64,000 nucleotides of DNA, taken from the NCBI GenBank assembly GCA_000507305.1, contig DF241144.1:25672-89671 (forward strand). Reading direction: 5' to 3'. The notes under the pieces were generated by a model, which did not search any database, was not told the DNA's origin, and saw only the letters and a program-made list of their open reading frames with translations. How positions within the stretch are numbered: position 1 is the stretch's first letter; each line of letters starts with the position of its first letter. The translations under genes and the position numbers were made by a program. Source of the DNA: Breviolum minutum Mf 1.05b.01. Its lineage: Eukaryota; Sar; Dinophyceae; Suessiales; Symbiodiniaceae. Of this stretch, positions 1 to 11,300 are shown piece after piece.

Positions 1-422
1 TTGCCAGGGTATACTGTAACTGTATTCTATCATTACATCAGCTTTGCAAATATACCAAGATCAACAAAGAAACACATCAATAGCTCACCGAATAGATCAA
101 TGGCTAGGACATGCTAGGACCCAGGAACCTCAAACGGAAGGGGCTTCCATACGTAACGGGAGCTCCGCATTTTTTAAACCGCTTGTAAGGTCATAGTCAT
201 AGGATATGTTAATGTGTCTATATAAAATCGATTGCAATCGTAAGTCTTTGCATACACATCGACGAGTCAAATACATTAAATACATAGTCAATGACACGTC
301 AAACCACTGGCCTTTGTGGTGGGTGGTTTCTTGCTATCGAATTCCTTTTCTTGACATAGCGAACTCAACACAAAGCGAGCTCAACTACAAAACCCTATGA
401 GCGGTTGAACTTAAATAAGTAT

Positions 423-530
423 CCCTAAGGATCCGATATGTCCTAAGAAAGGGACTAACCCTACAATCCTATTGTGGGGATGGGATTGGGACCATCAAAC
501 CTACTCTACGGAAGGGTATGGATCCTTAGT
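423..530. mobile_element. Family H element
   Basis: CCCTAAGGATCCGATATGTC...TATGGATCCTTAG. Confidence 0.8.
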
Positions 531-810
531 GTATGGTAATCAATGATAATCAGTAATCAATGGAGCTTCCCAGCCACGTATGCGGATTCCATGAATCTTT
601 TTGTTTCTCTAAATGTGCGACCCTCGAATTTCCATGAACAAAAAGCTCGCAGTAGTATGTTGGGTGCCAGTTGAAAGATTATGAATTGATCGTGTATATT
701 TATTTACCTTCCCTGAAACTAATGTGGTTGGAAGATGAAACTTCCTTTTGGGTTTTGGCCTATCTTCATGGTTTAATCATCCAGCCTTTCTTGCAGTTTT
801 TGTCAATCGC

Positions 811-906
811 CTAGACATCCAATTACCTCCTGAGAAGATATTTAGATATATTTAGGCTCATAAATCATACCCAAACCACCTTCTCAGGAAGGTTTTGGAT
901 GTCTAG
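811..906. mobile_element. Family E element
   Basis: CTAGACATCCAATTACCTCC...ACCTTCTCAGGAAGG, ending TGGATGTCTAG. Confidence 0.87.
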
Positions 907-917
907 GGAATTATCAT

Positions 918-1045
918 ACTAGGATGTCCCAGGAAGTTAGGATGAATGGGTAGGATCAATGGGTTTTCACCTAATTCATACATGGAGTATAGTGGGGTTA
1001 TAGCCCATTTACTAGTCATTTCCCAACTTCCTGGGACGTCCTAGT
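918..1045. mobile_element. Family F element
   Basis: CTAGGATGTCCCAGGAAG at left, CTTCCTGGGACGTCCTAG at right; next to E (left) and G (right) copies. Confidence 0.88.
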
Positions 1046-1054
1046 AGACCACTA

Positions 1055-1199
1055 CTTGGAGGATCATCCCATGACTTCTAAGCGGTTAATAACCATGGTT
1101 AATAAATCCCCTAAGTAGGATTGTTCCCCTTATAAACGCCCTAACTGGCTTATAAATGGGGGTTACTAACTACTTACTAACAGGGATGATCCTCCAAGC
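1055..1199. mobile_element. Family G element, orientation 1
   Basis: CTTGGAGGATCATCCCATGA at left, GATGATCCTCCAAG at right; inner AATAACCATGGTTAATAA. Confidence 0.88.
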
Positions 1200-1472
1200 A
1201 TATTGTGGTGTTGATTGAAAATTTCCCATGAGGTCGTTGAACATTGGCACTAAAAAAATCACCCAACTACTCACAAAGGATATTCCACTAAATGGACCCA
1301 AATGGCAGTGAAAAAAACCCTATCAGATAGAAGTGTCGATTGTTGGATGTTTACACCCCCGAAAACCCAAAATTGTGGGTTGGAAAAAGTGGCTCCGGCT
1401 TTAAATATGGTCATTTTTGGTGTATGCAGTATGTGTACTTATGCGTTGTTGATTGGTAAATATATGGTCTAG

Positions 1473-1569
1473 GTAGTGGTTTCAAATATTTTTTATTTTC
1501 ATCCCTATTTGGGGAAGATTCCCATTTTGACTAATATTTTTCAAAGGGGTTGGTTCAACCATCAACTAG
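1473..1569 (+). mobile_element. Family C TIR element, intron-shaped (GT...AG)
   Basis: Left CTAG|GTAGTGGTTTCAAA, right GGTTCAACCATCAACTAG. ATGGT occurs just outside both CTAG ends, a candidate target-site duplication. Confidence 0.88.
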
Positions 1570-1673
1570 ATGGTGGATGATCTTTTAGGAGTTGGTTTAC
1601 TGAGATGGATGATAATGATGGGTATGGGTTGCAATTTATTTTGATATCCATGTAGAAACGCAGGCCATATACT

Positions 1674-1796
1674 GTTGATGGTTCAGAAATCCTGATCCCA
1701 AACAACCACCTGGGATGGTGCTAAAACCCTGTAAATAATGGGGATAAACTACCCACCTCAACTGGTGAGTTTGCCGGATTTCTGAACCATCAACAG
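1674..1796 (+). mobile_element. Family B TIR element, intron-shaped (GT...AG)
   Basis: Near-perfect TIRs of about 20 bp (GTTGATGGTTCAGAAATCC and its complement at the right). First bases GT, last bases AG. Best-preserved B copy. Confidence 0.9.
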
Positions 1797-2324
1797 TAGT
1801 ATTGCAAATGATGCATTTTTCTCGACCAGAGTCCAATTAGGTTGCATGTATCCCATAGGATCCAGGTACTGTATATTTATTTATGTATGTTTGCCTACAA
1901 GAATGGTTGAAGTGTTTTGAATGGTAAATGTGTGTAAATGTACCATACATGGATCATATGGGTATGTTTAGGTCTACAATATAATAGTGATAATATATTT
2001 ATGTTTTTTTCTGTGTATCATAGTTCGGGCTGAGCTCACAATGCACAATGTGTGCACCGTGTTTAAGTTTTAAACCGACAGGGATTCTGGAATGATTATC
2101 CCGAATTATCCCACGCATAATCACACTGCATGCAGCATTATTACACTTGCCTCTACAACAAGAGGTCATACTTTTGGAAGAATTCCTGCACCAGTTGATA
2201 TGAACAAATATCTCATTTTCTCATACATTGTTTCATGTATTTACAACTCAGTGATGGTTGTGTGATTTTCTGAAGCATCAACATTGTATCCACCATGGCG
2301 TCCTCTTTTCGCGGAAAATCCAAG

Positions 2325-2361
2325 GAGATGTTGGGGTTCTCTTTGGAAGATCGTTTGCAAG
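2325..2361 (+). CDS. CK1 exon 1 of those found (MLGFSLED segment)
   Basis: Reads EMLGFSLEDRLQ plus the first base of the next codon. This matches the CK1 E/DLLGPSLEDLF segment just after the hinge. Acceptor CCAAG|G, donor GT (GTGCGT). An in-frame ATG at 2295 exists, but a start there would leave the kinase without an N-lobe, so I treat 2295-2324 as intron. Confidence 0.8.
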
Positions 2362-5300
2362 GTGCGTCAATTCCAAAGGTTGTGCCAGGTGAGCAATGAA
2401 AAAAAACGGTTGTTTAGGGTAGGTATATATGGGGATTGTACTTAGAAACCATTACCCTAAGAATCCAGACCCTTCCCGATTAGAGTAGGATTGATGGTCG
2501 AAAAATCCCATCCCCAGGTCACAGGATTGTAGGGAAAATCCCGGATTCCTAGGGACATACAAACGGATCCTTAGGGTTATAAGGATCCCTATTAAACAAC
2601 CTGGATTCAATGAGAAGTTGTTGGCCCTTTTTTTATTTTGCCGCGGCTCAGGTGAAACAAAAACATCCCAAAAAATGGAGCTACAAAGATATTTTTGAAA
2701 AGCCCTAGACTTTTCAGCTAGTGATTAGTTGGTGGTTTGGGGCCCCCAAAATGGATGGTCTAGAATGGAAAACCCTATAAAAATGGATGATTTGGGGAGT
2801 ACCACTATTTCCGGAAACACCCAAATCCTGCACCACTTGAGGTTGATAGTAGTTAGTCCCATTACCTACATGTTTTTTTTACGTCCCGAACGTGGTTAGC
2901 CGAATTTCTTCTATCAACAGGATTTTAGGGACTTTTGAACCCATAGAATATACTTTGGGTGGTTTATCTTCCCAGTAGTTAGTCACCACAGGATTTTACA
3001 TTTTTAGTAGGGAATTCCTATTAGACAAGCTTCATTTGCAACTGTTTCTGGGAGGCACCCAAAATATACCCTCTTAATGTTTCGTGGGTGACGGGTGACC
3101 CGAACAGTTGCCAAACCCATTAGTTGCCTTTCATCAATGGACTGGACAGGTTGCGGTGGTAAATTTTCAGCACCGACATGTGTTCCTTGGCGTTGGCCTG
3201 TATTTGAGGAGGATATGTGTGCTGCTTATTTGGGAGGAAATCACCTAGACGTATACAGTAAATGAATATTAGAAGTTAGCCTGGAATACTTTTAATCTGG
3301 AATTGGACCATGCCCGTTCGGAAAATGATATGAAGATTCAAATTGACGTGATTTTTGTAAATATATTTTTTAACCTGTTACCTTTCAAAAAGGTACACAT
3401 TTTGTCCGATGTTCCATAGCAAAACCACGACCATACTTTGCCCCAGCGTTCGTGTCGCTACAAGAGTCCTGGTTGATTTGGAAAGGGTTTTTTCTCCAAC
3501 TCAATGGATATTTGTTACGGAACCTGGCTCTCCATGTAGGTTTGGTATCAACCCCCGAGCAATACAACTATAGATAGTGTTTATAAGCACAGAACACACA
3601 GCTCATGTCAAGGCAATCACATTGGGTTTTACTTATATATATATATATTTATATCAACAGGTTAAGCAGATTTTTCCAACTTTTTTCTTCAATATCACTG
3701 TGGAAGGTGGTTTTGACATGTGGCATGGACAGATTCAGATGAGCAGTAAGAATAAGAGAAACAAACATGATTCATAGGGAACATTCTGGTAACGTTGGGA
3801 TGGTACCCTAGCTGTTTAACACCTCAAGGAGCCCTTTAGCAGGTGATATGCCCAATAAATACCCACTATATAAGGTGTATACGGGGTTGCTTGTTAAGGG
3901 TACCATCCCAAGGGTACCAGCATTTTTCCTATGAATGATAGCTTGGTTACACCGCTGAACTTTCACATGGATACCCTGAAGGTTTTATGTGATGTTAGAG
4001 GAGTATGAGCGATTCACTCAACGTAGCCTTCCCCTGCATCTTTGGCGGAGATAGGGCACCACAACACGTTCAGAATACCATACATGATATACATGGATCT
4101 GGATGTTTAGCAGCTTTAGTTACATTTCCAAGAGGTAGGTTTCTTCTCTACTGGTATTATTTGTATAATATATATATATATGTATCAATATATATATTTA
4201 TAATTATGTATCCCTTACCCCCCATTTTCAACATCCTGGATTCCCAATCCTATAACATATAAGATATATAAGCCATGGCTATGCATCTTAACACGCCATG
4301 GATTGTTGGCGGCCAGTCTTCAGGTGCTGATTGCGGATCAATGTTTGAGACGAATCGAGTATTTGTATCTTGGACAGCGAGACATCGGGCCATAGAATCC
4401 GTGTGATATAATCATAATCTACCCTTGGGGTGTATGTTGAGGATGAAACACTACCCAGTTATATAGGGATTATGATAAAACCATTGTAAGGATCCCTTTT
4501 AACCAACCAGGATTGAATGGAAAGTCACAAGGGTTTTTGATCACCTGGTCTTGCTTTCCGCTACGCTGAGAACAGGATGCTTAGGAAAAAGGTGTGAAAA
4601 AGGGTTTTGATCACTGCTCCTATGTGCGACATATAATCTACCTACTAAATTTACCATACAAAATCATCCATTCTTGGATCTGTAAAATCATCACAAGTGT
4701 CCTATCGATCCTTTGACCCAGCTCCACTCAAAAGGCTGGTATATTGACCTACAAAACTCACACGCTCAATGTAGGTAAATGTAGGTAACACACACCATAC
4801 ATTCCCATAGGATCCATGGGACTGGTATATTATTTACCTACATTTGGTGCGGCAAATGTAGGTAAATATACCGTTCGTCCCATCAAGCAGGAAAATTACA
4901 CCATACCTTGAGTGTCTCTGGGAATGTTATAGCAAGTCAAACTCCCGAGATGCGAATCGTTCCAACGTTTTTTTGGGATCCCTTTGGGTTTACACATTTT
5001 TGGGAAGAAATGAAGTATAGTAAACATGTTTAGTATCCCTAGAAAGTGATCAACATATATAGATATATATATATATATGTATAATTTCTGCCTCCATCTC
5101 AAAAAATGGTAGCCAAAGTAGTATGAATCCAACATGTTTTGAGATATCACCAGCTTGGAGAATCCTAAGTATGATTGATTCAAAAAATATGTTGTAGGAT
5201 ACAACAATATATGTTTGTTTTTTTGTTCCACTCATCTTCAACAAAAACATGCTAACCCTAGACATCCCACCACCTGAGAAAGATGCTGGAAACAAGCCCA

Positions 5301-8300
5301 CCAAACATACCCTTTCAGAACACCATAAACCTGAGGAGTTAACCGACTGGATGGAACCGACCGGGGGGTTGTTTCATGGGTCCCCAACTCACCGGGACAT
5401 TCCCGGATTCATGCGTCGCCTTGCGTCGCGAACCGTCACTGAGGCACTCCTTAGGTATATTGCACCGTGACATCAAGCCTGAGAATTTTATGTCTCCTGG
5501 ATTTAGATTTTGTTCCCGATCCTGGAGAAGAGTTGGGGTCTCCTGTTATGGGTAAATGTATGGGTGAATATATAATACATGGGATCCATGTATGGTATAT
5601 TTAGCTACATTTACCATGAAATTCAACCAAATTTAGGTCAAATTAGGTAAATATACCATACATAGATCCTATGGATATAATACATGGGATCATATGGGAT
5701 TTTGTCACCGATCCCCAAAACACGTCCTCCATCAATCCACTCCCATCCAAACGCTTACTGGGAGGAACGGTAGATTCTGATATCCATGTGAGGAATGAAA
5801 AAAAACCTGGTTGTTTAGGGTATATAGGTGATTATACTACCCAGTTAAATAGGGATTACAAATAAGCCATTACAAGGATCCCGATAAACCAACCAGGATT
5901 CAATGGAAAGCAAGGAACCCCGGGTTTTTTTCGTGGTTCATGTAGAAATTGGTTTTTTTGGTAATGCGAATGATGCATTTTGATGGGCCAGATTCCAAAT
6001 AGGTTGCATGTAACCCATAGGATCCAGGTATTGTATATTTACCCTGTTTTGAATGGTTGACTTTTATAGGCAAATGTGCATAGATATAAAAAATGCATGG
6101 GATCCATGTACGCGGAACTTTTCGAAGATGACGTAGCTGCACCTTCAGGGACTAAGGTGGTGCAAGCTCGAACAGAGTTTGGGACACCACTCTGCCCACC
6201 AAAGGTCGAAATCAAGGCAGAGCTGGAGGAGACTGTGGTTCCAGAGGCAGAGGTGGAAGGCCAGGAGACGGCACCGGTGGAGGAACCCGGTACCGAAGCT
6301 CCGGCAGCAGAAGAAGGTCAAGAAGTTCAAAGGCGAGCTGTCGAGACTACTCCAGCTGTAGAGTACAGAGGCTGCAGAAGAGGAGACCACCAACTAGATT
6401 TGTGTTAAATGCAGGTAACTATACCAGTCCCGTCCATGGGATCCGTAATGGGTACTACAATGGTATCCTATGGGATTGGGATCCATGGATGAGTCCCAAA
6501 TATTTCAGGCGAAATGGAGGGGCCCGTCACGTCACCCAGGACCCAAATTTCCCATACAAATCCATGGGACGAAGGGGATGAATTTACCCATCCATGAATG
6601 GTTGATGTTTATGGTAAGTGTATAGGTAAATATTCCATATATGGATGCTGTTGGGGAGGGAACCGAAAAACCATTAAACACGGTTGTTTAGGGACTGGTT
6701 CAAAAGCCTGTTAACAGGAACATTTCTAAAATCAGTTGTTGCGTATGATTGTGAGGTGTTGCAGTAGTTCAGCTTTGAACTGTATTTCAATAAGAATCAA
6801 GCAATATCTTCCTGCTGTTCATGGCTGAAATCCTGCACCACTTCAGGTTGGTCCTTTGTCCCATTGTTTACAAGGTTTTATACATCCCAGGTGGTTAGCC
6901 GGATTTCTTCCATCAACAGTATCAATAGTTGATTTTTATGGGAAATGTAGGTAAATATACCGTACATGGAGCATGTGGGATATGTTGTTTTGTTCGCATC
7001 CACCATGTAAAAGATGAAGCTCTCATTTCCATCATGAAAAATGCAATGTGGAATCAACGTTACCACCTTGACGTTGATAGCTGTTTTGCTCTTGGGTGTG
7101 GTGTTCCTTCCGCAAAGAGCTATTGGGAGCAGGGAGTTATAGATGTGCGAAATGTTTTTTTGTTCGAAAAAACACTGATCATCTCATGAATCGAAGATAA
7201 TTCCCCCGACATTTTTTTGTTTTTTTAAGAAAAAGAGGAACATGAAGGTACGTTAAAATGTTTAATGCATAAAGTAGCATCATTTGGGGATCGCTTCTTC
7301 CAAAGTCAGCGATGAATGCGGCATTAATCCCAACTTCCAGAAAAGTCAGTGCGGATCGGCTGAACGCACCAGCACCATCACAATCACTGATAGTCGTGGC
7401 CAACCTTGAAACGTTTTTTGCGGGATTAGCATTTGTTTACTGGGCAAAGCGGCCCGAATCACATACATTGCCATCTATATACTTTCCACTGAACCAGTGA
7501 TTATTGGAGGATCAGTATACCATATACCCAAACAATTCATGAACAGCACATGTTCCCTGATAAAGCAACAAACTGCTGAGAAGTTTACATGTAGCTGTTA
7601 ACGTTTGTCAACAAGTCATAAAGAAGTAAGGCAAATGGACAAGTGACAAGTAAACATTTGCTCAAACACTGCTCAAACCTGGTACATACAAGACACTAGT
7701 AGTAGACAAGGAGTCTGAATTTTAGTATGCATTATCTAGGTTACATATTTTTTCTCTCTTGAATCCTTATACCTTATAACTTATAACACCAATTTGTTAG
7801 GTCCACAACCCTCCATCTTCATCCATTCTCAAACAACAATCTATCAGGTTCGGTGTGAAGAACCGGGTTCACGTCATTCACCTCATCGACTTTGGCCTTA
7901 GCAAACGGCGCCTTTCCGGAAAGTTCATGGCGGTTGTCAACCAGGGCCTCCCAAAAAAACCGTACCCTTCCCCCAGAAAATAAGACCTTGTTAAGGTTTT
8001 ATTAAGGCCTTATGAATGAAACCTTTGTTTCTGGAGCGGGGGTAGGTTAGGCGGGGGGTATATAGTTTGATTAGCCATCTGTAAGCCATGAGAAGATCAT
8101 GAGAAGTGGTGATTTGCATTCCTGGATACAATCGTGACCACCAGGATGACATGACATATGATGACATCACATTTTTGGCTTCTCTAATGAATCCCATTTG
8201 CAAGGTAAAGTCGTGTCATTGTTCAAGAGGAAAATGCATCTTCAATAAAAGGCCCCATGGTTCCATCTGGATTTTCTGGACAATTTACCAGACATTAAAA

Positions 8301-11300
8301 AGCCGCGAAGCCATTTCTGGGGTTTTTTGCTGGACCACATCCAAGTGTCGCAGACTCAGGTACTATGACGGACGTCATGCTACCATGAGGACGTTGGGAT
8401 GCGGGCTGCGTGAGGTGGCGTTGAGGCAAGTTTCTCTAAAACAACTATCATATGACCTACGAGACCGTAGTGGAATGATACCAGAAGTTCTATCCGATAG
8501 TGACGAACGGTTTTTGCCTTACTACTACATTGATTCATGGTTGATGGAATCATATGTTAAATGCATGGTAAATGCATGCTAAAAGTCCCATGGGATCTGT
8601 AATGGGTACTGTTGATGGAAGAAATTGTGCCCCTATTTTTCGTGGTTTTCGCCAGATTTCTGAAACAGAACAGCAAGCTGTGCTTAAGGTGGGCCAGTTT
8701 GACATATGTTTTTATCTTCATCCTTGTTGAGGGATAGTTATAACATGCCAAGATTTTGCGTTGGTTTTCTCGGATCGCTGGGTTATGAATCACCTACTTA
8801 TAAATCCCAAAGGATCCATGCAGGGAATATTTATCTACCTACATTTCCCCTTGAATGTGGCCATTTTTCACCCAATGTAGGTAAATAATCCAGTCCCATG
8901 GATCCTATGAGAATGGTTTGTATTAATTGGGTTATAACTGCCCATTTATTTACAACCTTCTTACAAACCTTGTCCTAACTTCCTACCTACGGGACATTCA
9001 AGTAGAGGAGAAAAGGCCTGGACGGAAACTTTTTCACGTTTTCGTCGTTTCGGAAGCGACTCGAAGTTTGACAAACCGTTGGGAGCTGTTTCTACGGTTT
9101 GTGTGTTATATATTTTCCTACTTTTTTTTGTCGGTTTTTAATGGTAAAATGTGGTCATTGTAGGTAAATATACCATCATCTCTCTCATCTCTCTCTCAAA
9201 ACCTTTTGGAACGGCTTCACAAAAACCAACAGAAAACGCGGCCTTTCAGGACCAATCTGAGTCTCACCGGTACAGCGCGTTATGCATCCATCAACGCACA
9301 TAGAGGCGCGTTTCACCCCGGGGGAGGGGACCCGAGAGTTCACATCCATCGGCGATGTCACACCCCCCGAAAAACTGAGAAGATTGTGGTCCTGGAAAAT
9401 ATTGGGGAAATTTGGTGTTTTTGTTGGGAGGGATTTGTTGTTGGGATTCCGATTTTATGGGTAGAAATTCATCACCATGAAACTTTCTTCCCACCAATTT
9501 GGGTACGAAGATTTTGGGGTTGAACCTTTTTTACAAGGCACCAAAAGACAGCAAAAATCTAGGGAAAATGAGCACCAAACCACAGCAATGATTTTAACCT
9601 GTTCAAAAAAAAGTCGATTTTGTTAGGTTCCAGCCATTAATTTTCCAGGGTGTTTTTTTGGACCCCCTAAAAACCTAGTGCATCACATATGTGTTCCATT
9701 TCCATTTTCCCACAAGTACTGTAAGATACAAGGCGTATACCGTTGGGGGTCAATGTTTTTGATTGTAACAAAACCCCAGATGTTTTTTTCCAAATATTCA
9801 ATGCTCCGATTATATTTTAGATCTATTCAAGTGTAGCAAAAGCTTGGTTAATTGTTTCATAGCACTGACTGAATGGCCCAGTGACATTACATTCCAAAAC
9901 AAAGGGGTTCATCATAATAAGATAACCCATGGGAACACCTTTCAACCAACTATTGAGTGAAATTTATTGATTTTTTCAGGTGCCAGTGACATCAACGGAA
10001 CCCACCCTGACCTTGGAAATCCTTGATTTCCTTCTTTCACTCATCTTCTCATAAACCCTTTTGGCCCCCCAAATACCTTGGATGTGCAGAAAAAAAGGAC
10101 CCCAAAAAAGTTTAGGCTCCAAACCCAAGGCTTTGTGGAAAGTTTTGGGACCTGGGATGTGCTCATGTGCGACTGGGCCGGGGGTTTGAGCACTAAGATC
10201 TTGCAATCAGCCACAAGGAAAAAGCCATGTCAAATGAGCGATCAGAGTACCCTAAAATGAAGTGTCCCTATGGACATCCAAATACCTCCTGAGAAGGTGT
10301 TTTAGGTATATTTTTGGGGTTCAATTACCTTCTCCGCAGGTGTTTGGATGAAGTGTACCAACCATGTGTTTTTTTTCCAAATAAAAAAATCCCTCTACCA
10401 GCTTCTTCCAAGTGACCTTTTGATCACCCAAATGGAGGTCACGTTTTCACCCCTGAAAGGGTCACGAATAAAACACCCAAAAAGGTCACTGGGAAGAACC
10501 TGGTAGACATCCAGTCACACCTCCCAAGAACATATCAAGAGTGGAGTCCCCAAAACCTATACCGATGAAACACCGAGAAACCTCCGTTTCGGTCTTCGGT
10601 ATTGGATGTCTAATGGGATGTCCATGGTACTTAGTAAATGGATTATAACCCCTATATAAGTAGGTCGTAAGTCCTGTAAGTAGGTTATAAACCAACTTAC
10701 TAACTACCCTAAGGATCTTGGACCCTCCAATGGAAGGGTTTGAGCCTGTATACCAGGGGTAGGGTCATCAAAATAGCCAGTTTTGAGGGTCCAATGATCC
10801 TTAGGGTAGTTACTAACTTGCATGGGTCCACCCTAGTAGGGATTGCCTGCGTCGACGTACAGGTATTGAGCAGAGCCGTCGAGATGATTTAGAGGTGCGG
10901 CACCTGCAAACTGCGGGAAGCTTAAACAAACATGCCCCGGTTGTGCAGTGGAGATATATGAAACAAATACAAACAAAGAAACTAACAAACAAACTAACTA
11001 ACTGACTAACTAAGTCACTAACTAACTAACCAATTAACCAACTAACCAACTAACTAACTTACTAACTAACCAACTAACTAACTAACTAACTAGCTAACTA
11101 ACTAACTAGCTAACTAATTTAACTAACTAACAACAACGAAGTTGTGCCGCATTTTTGCTGTGACAACTTTTTGTTTTGCAACGCTTAAAAAATTGGCTTC
11201 GCCCTTGGACAACCACAACCTTGGCATTGTGAGGTTGTTTTTTTTTGGTTGAAAAGTCGATGTGATTTTGATGGACAATAGTTGGCTAGTTGCTGCAGAT

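Larger units (their letters stand above)
1..2324. other. Upstream flank or intron, palindromic elements only
   Basis: No exon of the CK1 N-lobe could be supported here. It holds an H copy, an E copy, adjacent F and G copies, a C copy and a B copy (listed separately), and otherwise AT-rich unique sequence. 2187-2230 is a fragment resembling the middle of family B. Confidence 0.6.

Noticed and set aside
125..152. CCCAG|G followed by NLKRKGLPY and a GT, vaguely like the CK1 N-lobe segment before the hinge
   Set aside because: Too short and too weak, and the exon that should connect it to 2325 could not be found.
2295..2324. ATG in frame with the first CK1 exon (MASSFRGKSK)
   Set aside because: A start here would omit the whole N-lobe; the AG|G acceptor at 2324/2325 explains the exon edge better.
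8106..8582. 158-codon + open frame containing CRRLRYYDGRHATMRT
   Set aside because: Only 30 nt inside it (8360-8389) match CK1; the rest is intron with no similarity.
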